Shown: one piece after another, positions 1 through 8,270 of the stretch
Layout of the letters: each line of letters opens with the position of its first letter
How positions within the stretch are numbered: position 1 is the first letter of the stretch
From: Nitrospira sp.
Lineage (GTDB): Bacteria; Nitrospirota; Nitrospiria; Nitrospirales; Nitrospiraceae
Direction of reading: 5' to 3'
NCBI GenBank assembly: GCA_024331125.1
Contig: JANDJI010000001.1
Span: forward strand, 466,001 to 530,000
Length of the DNA stretch: 64,000 nt
Program-made: the position numbers and the translations under genes
Notes under the pieces: model-generated
Databases searched by the model: none
Told to the model about the DNA's origin: nothing
The model's input: the letters and a program-made list of their open reading frames with translations, nothing else

Positions 1-1582
1 AGCAGAGTCGTTGGATGATGGTATCCCGCACCGAGGGCTGCATATCGTGAATCAAACCGTCAAAAATCAGCAACTGCGGTCGCGCGACGATCGCTCGCGC
101 GAGCAGGATACGCAAGACGTGAGTCGAGGCCGGAATTTCCCCGAGCACGCCGATGTCGGAATCAATGCCATGAGGAAACGTCGCCACCTCCTCCTGAAGC
201 TTCGTCAACCACAGCGCCCACCGGATATCCTCATAGGAAATGTAGGGGCGTCGCCAAATGATATTGTCCGCGATCGTTCCGTCGATCAGCGAGAGCTGTG
301 AATCGATCATGAAGCCGCGGCACCGGTTGATGACGCTTGGATCGAGATGCCTGAGATCCACGTCGTTATAGGAAACGGTCCCGCTGGTCGGCATGGCCAA
401 CCCGGCCAGCACCTTTGCCAGAGACATCCGCGCCGTCGTCGTCCCCGCATAGATGGCGATCTTCTCGCCTGGATCGACGTTCAGACCGACGTTCTTCAAC
501 ACTGGTGACTCGTCAAGACTCAGGCTCACGTCTTGGCATGACACGCGAATGCCGTGGATTTTGGGGTCGGGCAGCGTCACCGACAGCGCGGGGGTCTGCA
601 GACGCCGATCGCTGGGGAGAGAGAAGAAGACATCCAGTTCGACCAAGGCCGTGAAAAAGAAATACACCTGTCCCATGCTTTTGACGACCGCGTCGAAGTT
701 GACCAGCAGACCGGCGACGATGACCTCCACCGCCACCAATTGGCCGATGGTCAATTGGTCGATGGTCAAAAGCCACCCGGCCAACGCCAAGGCGCTGCCA
801 TGCGCAACCGCCTGGCCGCCCACCGAAGCCAGAAATTGGCGCAACAACACGGCAAATCGAGACCGGCGGCACTCGATGTAGCGCGTCGCGATCTCATCGG
901 TTTTTTGGATCACCAGGGCGTCACTGTCCGTCGCCTTGACGTGCAGCAGGTTCTGAGAGAGCTGTTGAATCCAGTGCAACATGTCGTACTTGGCGTGAGA
1001 CATGTCGACGGTCGTCCGCAACCCTCCCCGCGAGAGGCCGAAAAAAATGACGAAGGAGCCGAATAATAGAGCGCCGTTAAAGAGCAGAAAGTACGGGTGA
1101 TAGAACATTAGAATCGTCATGCCGATCATGCCGCCGATGACCACGTGGACCAAGTCCACCAGCAACGTCGACAAGGCGCGCTGCATGAACACCGTTTCCA
1201 CGAAGTAGTTCGAGAGTCTGGGGTGAAATTCCTGGACGCGAACGTGCGAGAGCTTCTGAGCCATCGCAAACGCCGTCCTGACGAACAGTCGGCGCTGCAA
1301 GACTTCAACGGCGTAATATTGCAACGTCCGAAAGGCTCCGACGGCGAGCAAGACGACGACCATGATGACGGTCAGCGTGGCGATCATCACCGGTTGGATC
1401 GCGAAGGAAAAGGTATTGACCAATTCCTGGACCGTCAGAGGAACGATGAGCGAAAACAGCCCGATCACCAGCGAATAGGAGACCACCAGGGTCAGAATTC
1501 TTCGTTCATGCCGAAGAAAGCGGGCAAACAGGCTCAGGACATGAAAGAGGCTCGGCCGCGCGGCGCCATGCGATTGTCCCAT
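1..1582 (-). CDS. ABC exporter, fused membrane and degenerate ATPase domains (3' end outside window)
   Basis: About 527 residues are visible; the C-terminus lies beyond position 1. The first ~310 residues are a six-helix exporter membrane domain, and the ATPase-like domain starts near residue 350. That domain keeps the fold-level landmarks but not the nucleotide chemistry: the Walker A position reads GTTTARMS (residues 380-387, catalytic Lys replaced by Met386), the LSGGQ signature is replaced by PASTH (484-488), and the Walker B acidic pair is D508-G509 instead of Asp-Glu. It probably sits in the inner membrane and either pairs with an active partner or serves as a non-hydrolysing scaffold. 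The ATG at 1582 is preceded by AGGGG. It lies 137 bases downstream of a TolC-like gene on the same strand, which suggests type I secretion or efflux. The family call is firm; the substrate is unknown. Confidence 0.85.
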   Translation of the reverse strand, partial: MGQSHGAARPSLFHVLSLFARFLRHERRILTLVVSYSLVIGLFSLIVPLTVQELVNTFSFAIQPVMIATLTVIMVVVLLAVGAFRTLQYYAVEVLQRRLFVRTAFAMAQKLSHVRVQEFHPRLSNYFVETVFMQRALSTLLVDLVHVVIGGMIGMTILMFYHPYFLLFNGALLFGSFVIFFGLSRGGLRTTVDMSHAKYDMLHWIQQLSQNLLHVKATDSDALVIQKTDEIATRYIECRRSRFAVLLRQFLASVGGQAVAHGSALALAGWLLTIDQLTIGQLVAVEVIVAGLLVNFDAVVKSMGQVYFFFTALVELDVFFSLPSDRRLQTPALSVTLPDPKIHGIRVSCQDVSLSLDESPVLKNVGLNVDPGEKIAIYAGTTTARMSLAKVLAGLAMPTSGTVSYNDVDLRHLDPSVINRCRGFMIDSQLSLIDGTIADNIIWRRPYISYEDIRWALWLTKLQEEVATFPHGIDSDIGVLGEIPASTHVLRILLARAIVARPQLLIFDGLIHDMQPSVRDTIIQRLC

Positions 1583-1719
1583 GTGTCGGATTCCCCTGGT
1601 AATCACCTCTGTTCGGACATCATCGACGCACCGGAGGACCCATGGCGAGCGGATTCACTCCACCGTCGTCCATTCGCGGAAACCCTATCATGCTTCCGCC
1701 GGCGAGTCATCCGCCGGCA

Positions 1720-3165
1720 TCACTCCGCCGGTATCTTGGCCCAGGCTCCGATCGCCCATTGGTACAAGGCTAGGGCCTTGTGGAATTCGGCCTTTGCCAG
1801 AATGACTTGTTTTTTCGCGTCGACGGTGTTGCGCTCTCGAAGATTGACGAACAACACCGTGCTGGCGCCGAGGCTGAAGCGGTACCGTTCCCCTTCTTCC
1901 ACGATTTCGACCAAACGAAGGGCCTGCGAGGCCTCCTCGATACGCTCTCTGGCCCGCTCGATGGCCGAGAGGGCGTTGTCGACGTCGACCACCACTTGAT
2001 TCTCTCGAAACGCCTTGGCCATCACCAGCCGCTCCGCCTGTCCCTGAGCCTGCAACACCTCGCCTCTGCCGCGCCGCTGGAAAATCGGAAACCGCAGTTC
2101 GACACCAAACCGATACCCCAATCCCAGGACGAATTTCTCCGGCGCACGGGCCGGCGACGCCTCAAGGTCCAGATTGGGCAACAGGTTGTTCTTGGCCAGC
2201 GCCAGATCGATGTGATTGATCTTCGCTTCCACTTCAAGCTCTTTCACTTCCGGCCGTTCTTTCGCCGCCTCAAGCTTGTGCGACAGCGCGTCTTCGGGAG
2301 TCGGAACCAGCCCTACCGCCGGGAATTCCGGCGCACGATCAAGGGGCGGAGCGGACGGAGCACCATTGTCCCATAAAAACATGGACAGCCTGAACTGTTC
2401 TTGCTCAAGACGCCGACGGGCCGCGATGGCGATCTCGCGGCGGCGGTGCACTTCCTGCCCCGCCTCCACGACGTCGATCGGAGCGATTGCGCCGGCTTTC
2501 GCCCGCTCTTCCATCTGTTGATAGCGCTCTTCTGCCACGGTCAACGCTTGTTGTTCAACCTCCAGCATCTTGACGGCCGCCACCCACTCCCAGAATTGAT
2601 GAGCGGCCGCCAAGAAGAGATCCTGACGGGTCTGCGCGATCTTGATTTCCGCAAGAGGCGCCGCAAGCTCCGACCGTTGCAATTCGGCTCGTTCGGGGTT
2701 TACCAACAGACCCCGGAGCAAGGGAAGAAATCCTCCCAAAATGAGCTGCTGATTCTCGCCGAACGCCAAGTCGGGAATCCTCGCCTCGCCGATCGCTCGG
2801 CGATATCCGGCGCTGCCCCGAAATCCCCATGGGTGGCGGGCTTCAAACAAGGTGTCGTTGTACCCGACGGTTTGCGTCCCCTTTTCCGGATTGCTGCTCG
2901 AAATGAACCGCTCAAGCTCCATGTCATTGACGAGAACCGGGTCAAACGCGCCCAGCGCTTTGATGATCTTGCCTCGCGCGATCGTTTTCTCGGCCCCCAC
3001 TCCTCTGAGGAGCGGATGAGATCGATCGATCCAGGAATGGACTTCTTCCAGCGTGAACGGAACGGGAAAAAGCGACTTTCCGACCGGTCGCTCGTCGGCC
3101 TGACCCGCAAACGCGATCGCCGACAAAGCAAGCCACCACCCAAAAACAAATATCAACAGTTGCAT
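1720..3165 (-). CDS. TolC-family outer-membrane efflux protein
   Basis: A 481-residue protein with an N-terminal signal peptide (about residues 1-20, ending AFAG) followed by two long alpha-helical halves rich in Ala, Glu, Arg and Leu, the usual layout of the TolC channel tunnel. Length fits the family (420-500). It would form a trimeric outer-membrane duct for an inner-membrane pump. The start ATG follows AAAGGAG with a 7-base spacer. The neighbouring ABC exporter on the same strand is the likely partner; a membrane-fusion protein is not in view and may lie beyond the left edge. The exported substrate cannot be told from sequence. Confidence 0.85.
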   Translation of the reverse strand: MQLLIFVFGWWLALSAIAFAGQADERPVGKSLFPVPFTLEEVHSWIDRSHPLLRGVGAEKTIARGKIIKALGAFDPVLVNDMELERFISSSNPEKGTQTVGYNDTLFEARHPWGFRGSAGYRRAIGEARIPDLAFGENQQLILGGFLPLLRGLLVNPERAELQRSELAAPLAEIKIAQTRQDLFLAAAHQFWEWVAAVKMLEVEQQALTVAEERYQQMEERAKAGAIAPIDVVEAGQEVHRRREIAIAARRRLEQEQFRLSMFLWDNGAPSAPPLDRAPEFPAVGLVPTPEDALSHKLEAAKERPEVKELEVEAKINHIDLALAKNNLLPNLDLEASPARAPEKFVLGLGYRFGVELRFPIFQRRGRGEVLQAQGQAERLVMAKAFRENQVVVDVDNALSAIERARERIEEASQALRLVEIVEEGERYRFSLGASTVLFVNLRERNTVDAKKQVILAKAEFHKALALYQWAIGAWAKIPAE

Positions 3166-3735
3166 CGCGAATCTCCTTTCGTTTTGGCGGATTCCGTCCG
3201 GGCTTTGCTATGGAACAGCTTCTCAAACGGCCTGGTCACGCCGCGCACAGAGCGGGCGACGTCGGACGGCGCGACGATGCGCGTCCTGACACGGACATCA
3301 CCGAATCAGCCGGCGGAGTTGACCGGTGTTTCTTTCACAGGCAACGGCGCGCCGCCGTGAGGCGAACGTAGCATACGGCGGACTCGGACTCTACCGCCCG
3401 CGGCGAGTTCAATCGAACATGGAGCCGTCGGAAACAAAGGCACCGCCAGACTGCTTCCGGCTGTAGGGAAGACAGTGTCGGGCAATCGGCAGGATGAGAG
3501 CAAAGGGCATCACCGTTTCGGCGGCCGGTCGATGATGCAGACGATCAGTTCCTTCAATCCTCGCAGAACCGAAAGCGACGGTGTGCGCAGTGAGCGGATT
3601 CCTTAAAACGGTTGTTTGATGAGGCCGTGCCCGCGGCCCTGGCCTTTAGAGGGACGTTGACCTCGTCTTGCGCGTATGTTCTCTCCTCGGCACACCACGA
3701 GCCCTATACAAAATCTGCCCCCTCGCGAATAGTTC
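3166..3735. other. Gap without a convincing gene
   Basis: These 570 bases separate the TolC-like gene from the carrier gene, both on the minus strand. Short open frames exist on both strands but none has a ribosome binding site together with a recognisable product. The part next to 3165 must hold the promoter of the TolC-like gene. I see no tRNA, repeat array or strong terminator. Confidence 0.5.
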
Positions 3736-4827
3736 TCATTGTGAAGACCTATTGCCGGCCAATTTTCTCCCCATGACTTCATGCACGCCTCCGGCCACCA
3801 GATGTTGCACAATGTTGTACAAAATGATCGGAACCATCACTTGTGGGTACGATGCAAGAACAAGCGATGCCAACACTAACCCGGTTCCGTTGTTATTCAT
3901 CCCTAGGCCATACATCAACGAAACCCGTTCGGCTTCATCGACCTTAAACAGTTGGCTGAGCCCGTAGCCGGATGAAAAGGCTGTCATGCACAGTCCCGTC
4001 GTGATGACCAGCGTCACGGCTAGAAAATCGTAATCTCGGTCCGCAACGACTTGAGGGAGCGAGACCGATCCGTTTGAGTAGTTCAACAGGAGGAGCACGA
4101 CGGAATTGACCAGTTTGACAAAAGGAAGAATGGCCGTCAGTCGGGCTTCAGGTGCAAGAAAGCGCACGGCTAGGCCCAACAAAGAGGGCAGCACGATCCA
4201 GAGTCCCAAAAATGTTCCCGAGCCGTACGCCGCAAGACTGTGGATGACTGTCTCATATTCCTCTGTCGCCATCTCCCCGAATACGTACAGCGCAAGAGGC
4301 GTCAGGATGGGGCTCAAAACGGTTGAGGCGAGAACCAATCCCAAACTCAGGGCCAGATTACCATTTGAGTTCTGTGCCCACGCAGTCGAGGCACCGGCAA
4401 TCGGCATGGCCGCAACTAAGGCCAGCCCGACCAGAATGTGTTGCGCCTCCTCCGGCTCATACCACAGTTGCATAATCAAGGTGACCAGAAAGATGTAAGC
4501 CATGGGAATGATGAGATTCGCGGCGAGCCCCGCCAGTAACACTTTTGTTTTCTGCCCCAGCGATCTGAGATGGGATGGCTTGACACCCATTCCTGCATTG
4601 AACATCAAGGTTGCCAAGAGGATCATGAGCAAGGAAACGTGGATCGTCTCGTTGAAGACTTGGATATCACCGAACGTCAGATTTCGAATCCCTAAGCCAC
4701 CGTTCGGCCAGAGAGCCGACATCGTGTAGGCGGCGATCAGGAACCACAACAGATGATGATGGATGAACTGGGTCAAGGCGAGAAAGCTGATGTGGCGGCT
4801 TGTCATCGCCGAATGAGGTGTCGGCAT
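3736..4827 (-). CDS. Bile acid:sodium symporter (BASS) family membrane transporter
   Basis: A 363-residue protein with about nine or ten hydrophobic segments and the family's inverted-repeat look, including a Gly/Asn-rich stretch near the C-terminus (YGLGMNNNGTGLVLASL) like the ion-binding crossover of BASS carriers. It should import an organic anion with sodium across the inner membrane. An open frame continues upstream to 4962, but the ATG at 4827 has GGAG nine bases before it and the extra 45 residues are not membrane-like, so the shorter form is preferred. Base composition is somewhat less GC-rich than its neighbours, a weak hint of later acquisition. Substrate unknown. Confidence 0.8.
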   Translation of the reverse strand: MPTPHSAMTSRHISFLALTQFIHHHLLWFLIAAYTMSALWPNGGLGIRNLTFGDIQVFNETIHVSLLMILLATLMFNAGMGVKPSHLRSLGQKTKVLLAGLAANLIIPMAYIFLVTLIMQLWYEPEEAQHILVGLALVAAMPIAGASTAWAQNSNGNLALSLGLVLASTVLSPILTPLALYVFGEMATEEYETVIHSLAAYGSGTFLGLWIVLPSLLGLAVRFLAPEARLTAILPFVKLVNSVVLLLLNYSNGSVSLPQVVADRDYDFLAVTLVITTGLCMTAFSSGYGLSQLFKVDEAERVSLMYGLGMNNNGTGLVLASLVLASYPQVMVPIILYNIVQHLVAGGVHEVMGRKLAGNRSSQ

Positions 4828-5209
4828 TGTGCCCGCTCCGTTGATTCGCCAGTTACCTGTGTATTGCCAATCCGCATGGGCAATACGCTCTAGCACCGGA
4901 GTCTTTAAGAGCTTCGGGGCTTCGCAATGATCTGAGCCATCGATCAGCTCGCTCCCGCGCAACGTTCAAAGAAATGATCACGAAGACGTTGCCCATTGTC
5001 CGGGAAATGGACTCTTAGAGTCCACGTTTTTGCCGAAAGAGCGAGAGTTGGAAGGCCCCAAAGAGTTTCGCGTCAAACTTGTTCGGCGAATTTGGGCCAT
5101 AACTTTCCGTTGAAAGTCTTTCTCTAGCTTTCGAAGTCAACGTTACAACGATTCGCGGTCTGTATTTCACACGAACACGTCACCGTCAGTTCGAACGTAT
5201 CCGGCACAT
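4828..5209. other. Intergenic region, no gene seen
   Basis: About 380 bases between two minus-strand genes, AT-richer than the surroundings. It holds the upstream region of the carrier gene and the 3' flank of the L,D-transpeptidase gene. I found no supported open frame or strong hairpin. Confidence 0.5.
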
Positions 5210-6079
5210 TTAGCGATGTCTCAGTTTTAATGGAGCCACTCCTGGCGGCCGACCGATGATGTGTACGCGGGGTCCTTGGGAAAGCAGGATCGGCCGGTCA
5301 TCTTGCGCTTCGCCGCCCAGCACCCATTCGAACAGTCGTTTGGCATCGGTTAATTCCGGATCGCGTGGCATACCGTACTGTTCCTTCTGCATCGGCTCAT
5401 CATAGAGGCCGATGCACCCGTGCGAGGCGGGATAGCCGGGCACATCCCGCCCGTGCATCCAGTACGACACGCCGGCACGGTTGATATAGAACCGGAGCGC
5501 ATAGTTCATCGGATAGGGACGATCGGTTCCTTCGACCGTATAGAGACTGGATCGGCGACGACGATGAGCGGCGGAGATGCGAAACTCGCCGGTGGGGGTC
5601 CGGTCAGGGTCCGCCCGTGGCCCAGACGTGATCGGAAGCGAAAATCTCAGCGCGCCATATTCGTACGCACCGAGAAATTGCTCGGAGAGATCGATGAGGA
5701 TGAACTTCGCCTCCCCTTCCGCCGGCGGGTACACCGGCGGAAGCGGCTCAAACTCGGCCAGGTCCTCAACCCGCTTCGGCACTTTAATGGACGCGCCGGG
5801 ACCGGCGTGACGCCGATCGACGCGGTTGAACCGAGCGACGTCCACCCACCGTTCGCCGAACAACCGCTCCAATGATTCGCCGCCTCGCAACGTCCGGCAT
5901 TCCCAGTCGATCCGCTCGTCGCTCGGATGGAGGACGGCGCACAAGCCGAGCGGTTTCTGGGGCGTGTCCGCGTAAGACCCAACGGGAAGAAGTGCGGCCA
6001 GGACGAGAACGGTCGCAAGCCATCCGTCTCGGACGATGGAGGCACGGCCCGCCGTCCTCGTGCGAAGATCGGGCCTCAT
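5210..6079 (-). CDS. L,D-transpeptidase (YkuD family)
   Basis: A 289-residue exported protein. The signal peptide spans about residues 18-38 and ends SYADT. Residues ~65-105 look like a LysM-type module (LRGGESLERLFG and a basic KVPKRV end). The YkuD catalytic domain covers about 123-275, with the hallmark H209-G and S219-H220-G221-C222 motif, Cys222 being the acyl-enzyme nucleophile. It would form 3-3 peptidoglycan cross-links or attach proteins to the wall in the periplasm. The ATG follows GGGAG by five bases. Length and domain order match ErfK/YbiS-like enzymes. Confidence 0.9.
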   Translation of the reverse strand: MRPDLRTRTAGRASIVRDGWLATVLVLAALLPVGSYADTPQKPLGLCAVLHPSDERIDWECRTLRGGESLERLFGERWVDVARFNRVDRRHAGPGASIKVPKRVEDLAEFEPLPPVYPPAEGEAKFILIDLSEQFLGAYEYGALRFSLPITSGPRADPDRTPTGEFRISAAHRRRRSSLYTVEGTDRPYPMNYALRFYINRAGVSYWMHGRDVPGYPASHGCIGLYDEPMQKEQYGMPRDPELTDAKRLFEWVLGGEAQDDRPILLSQGPRVHIIGRPPGVAPLKLRHR

Positions 6080-6166
6080 ATCCGCTCCCTTTTTGATCCT
6101 CCACGCGCGTCTTCTCCCGATTTCCGCTTCTCTTGCGAGAGGCGTGTCACGCCGCGCGAACGCCGC

Positions 6167-6601
6167 CTACGACCAATATTGCGACGCCCTCAGATAGCCG
6201 AACAGCAGATCGCGACGGGCCAGAATACCCACCAGCTTCTTGTTCCGCACGACCGGCACGCGGGTGACATACCGGTCCTGAAACAGGTCGGCCACTTGGG
6301 CCAATGTTTGATCCTCGGTCACCGTCAGGGGGTTCGTCGACATGATCTCGGCCGCTGTGATCTTTCTCAGATCCCGCCCGTCGATCATCGCCTGCAAGAG
6401 ATCATATTCGGTCACGATGCCGACGACCGTGCCTTCCTCGTCCACGACGGGGAGGCTTCCATAGTTGCGATGGGTCATCAGGTGGGCGATCGTCGCCGCG
6501 TCGGTGCGCGGCGTACAGCGCGTCACCGCGTCTTGCATCAACTGTCCGACGGTCAAGGTCTTGGGATCACAGGCTTTAAGAAAAAATTCCGTCTGTCGCA
6601 T
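6167..6601 (-). CDS. CBS-domain pair protein
   Basis: A 144-residue soluble protein made of two CBS motifs (about residues 15-72 and 80-140), the Bateman module that binds adenine nucleotides and senses energy charge. Both repeats carry the typical ends, GIVTEYDLL and GILARRDLL. No catalytic domain is attached, so it probably acts on a partner. It lies nine bases downstream of a second, related CBS protein on the same strand, and the two look like a local duplication. The ATG is preceded by GAGGA. Confidence 0.85.
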   Translation of the reverse strand: MRQTEFFLKACDPKTLTVGQLMQDAVTRCTPRTDAATIAHLMTHRNYGSLPVVDEEGTVVGIVTEYDLLQAMIDGRDLRKITAAEIMSTNPLTVTEDQTLAQVADLFQDRYVTRVPVVRNKKLVGILARRDLLFGYLRASQYWS

Positions 6602-6610
6602 CGTCCGTCC

Positions 6611-7090
6611 TCACTTTCTCGCCTTGGGCTTTCCCGCCGACGGGCCTGCCGCCAGCGACGGGCCTGCCGCCAGATAGACGCGCAGGACGTCGCGGCGCGC
6701 AATGATACCGATCAACCGATTCTTGTCGTCGACGACCGGAACGCGGACCAAATCGCTCGCCCGCAACACGTGCACCAGCGTGGCCAGGTTGGTCGCCGGA
6801 GGGACGGAGTAGGGATTACCCGTCATCACCTCTCCCGCCGTCACGGTCCCGAGTTCCTTCCCCTCATCAAGAGCCGCCAACAGATCATGTTCGCTGACGA
6901 TTCCAACCAGCCTTCTTCGTTGATCGACGACGGGAACCGCCCCAAATCCTTCGATCATCAGCGAGGCGATCACGTCGCCTTTCGTGCGCAGATGCACGGA
7001 CTGCACTTTGGTCTCCATCACTTGCTCGACGGTCATCGAGGAGAAATCTTGTCGCTTGGCGCCTTGCGCCTTGTTCTTCCGGACCGGCAT
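6611..7090 (-). CDS. CBS-domain pair protein with repeated C-terminal tail
   Basis: A 159-residue protein with a basic N-terminus (PVRKNKAQGAKRQ), two CBS motifs (about 20-75 and 85-140) and a short Ala/Gly/Pro/Ser tail ending in basic residues. The ATG at 7090 is chosen over the one at 7105 because GGAGGT sits six bases before it. The order of the motifs and the loop ends match the downstream gene, so they are probably paralogs and co-transcribed. Its promoter lies in the 274-base region shared with the divergent UspA gene, which fits joint control by an energy or stress signal. The binding partner is unknown. Confidence 0.85.
   Translation of the reverse strand: MPVRKNKAQGAKRQDFSSMTVEQVMETKVQSVHLRTKGDVIASLMIEGFGAVPVVDQRRRLVGIVSEHDLLAALDEGKELGTVTAGEVMTGNPYSVPPATNLATLVHVLRASDLVRVPVVDDKNRLIGIIARRDVLRVYLAAGPSLAAGPSAGKPKARK
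6638..6673 (-). repeat. Perfect 18-bp tandem duplication inside CBS gene
   Basis: The unit CGACGGGCCTGCCGCCAG occurs twice in a row (6638-6655 and 6656-6673). It is in frame and doubles six residues (LAAGPS) in the C-terminal tail of the CBS protein, so it changes length without breaking the gene. It looks like recent slippage. Confidence 0.9.
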
Positions 7091-7303
7091 GGCAGTACCT
7101 CCCATAGAGATGCTCTGGTTTACTGATCCTTACTTCACCTTTCACTTTCACATAAAGCAATTGCCCCAAATTGCCACGACCCGGTTTTCCACGTGACGCA
7201 AAACTCCCCAGCACCTCGATTGATTTGGCATGCAAGATACCTTCAATATTTAAAAAAAGAAGAGGGCTCTTTCTTCCTTTTCCAACCGGACGACCATAGG
7301 CAT

Positions 7304-7321
7304 ACTCAATGCAGATTGAGT
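7304..7321. promoter_or_regulatory. Palindrome upstream of UspA gene, possible operator
   Basis: ACTCAAT and ATTGAGT form a perfect 7-base inverted repeat around a GCAG spacer, ending 43 bases before the UspA start codon, in the region between divergent CBS and UspA genes. Size and place suit a dimeric regulator site, but no regulator is identified and a 7-base match can occur by chance. Confidence 0.3.
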
Positions 7322-7364
7322 GCCTGACGGTACCCGCCATGAACCCCCAACGAAAGGAGCGGCC

Positions 7365-8270
7365 ATGAAAATCCTCTGCGCCGTGGACGGATCGGAGTTT
7401 TCACAGTGGGCCATTGACGCGATCGGGGTCTTGGGGCGAAGCGCCCTTTCATCCGTCACGGTGCTGCACGTCATGGACACCCGGCACCTGAAGCCGGTCG
7501 GCGCCCCCCACACGGCAACCTATCGGGGCGCCAAAGCGGCCTTGGAGAAGTCCGGGGAAGAGATCCTCCGCCGCTCCGTCACTCGACTGGAAGTGGCGCT
7601 CAGTCAATCACCCCTGCGTCCCCGCACGGCGGTGCGCTCTCTGTTGCTCCACGGCTCTCCCGCCGCCACGATCGTCCAGCGAGCCGCCCAAGAGCGGATG
7701 GACCTCATCGTCCTTGGCACGCGCGGCGCGAGCGATATCAAAGGCTTTCTCCTCGGCAGCGTGGCGCGCAAGGTCGTTTCGCTGGCCGACTGCGCGGTCC
7801 TCGCCGTCAAGCGACCGATCAAGGCGGTTGATCGGATTCTTCTGGCCGTGGACGAATCGAAATATTCCCGACGGGCGGCGAAATTTCTCCGCTCCGGCAT
7901 CCTTCCCGACACCGCCCATATCATCATCTTTACCGCGGCCGTCTCCCCGGTTACCGACCTGGCCGCCCGCCACCTCACCGAGCAGCAGATCAAATCGCTC
8001 AATGAACCGGTGTTCGAACGAGCGACGGCTCTCGTGGCCAAGATGCGGGAGGACTTCTTGAAAGAAGGGTTCACCGTGACGACGGAAGTGCAATTCAATC
8101 ACGTGGTTGACGCCATCATCCGGATGGCGACCTTCAACCAGACCGACATCCTGGTCGTCGGTTCGCGAGGATTGTCCGCGCACGAGCGGCTTCAACTGGG
8201 GAGCGTCTCCGAAACGGCGCTGAAGTACGTTCCCTGCTCGGTTCTGGTCGTGCGAGGCGTTCGTGCCTGA
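7365..8270 (+). CDS. Tandem universal stress protein (UspA x2)
   Basis: A 301-residue cytoplasmic protein with two Usp domains (about 1-150 and 155-300). Both have the ATP-binding style G-x2-G-x9-G-[ST] end, seen as GTRGASDIKGFLLGSVA and GSRGLSAHERLQLGSVS. The ATG at 7365 is taken because AAAGGAG lies five bases before it; the open frame begins earlier at 7320. It overlaps the next gene by eight bases, so the two are translated together. Tandem Usp proteins are linked to stress and energy limitation; here the ion pump downstream is the likely functional partner. Confidence 0.9.
   Translation: MKILCAVDGSEFSQWAIDAIGVLGRSALSSVTVLHVMDTRHLKPVGAPHTATYRGAKAALEKSGEEILRRSVTRLEVALSQSPLRPRTAVRSLLLHGSPAATIVQRAAQERMDLIVLGTRGASDIKGFLLGSVARKVVSLADCAVLAVKRPIKAVDRILLAVDESKYSRRAAKFLRSGILPDTAHIIIFTAAVSPVTDLAARHLTEQQIKSLNEPVFERATALVAKMREDFLKEGFTVTTEVQFNHVVDAIIRMATFNQTDILVVGSRGLSAHERLQLGSVSETALKYVPCSVLVVRGVRA

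Noticed and set aside
7230..7285. Sigma-54-like promoter around TTGGCATGCAAG before the UspA gene
   Set aside because: The -12 TTGC element does not follow at the required spacing.
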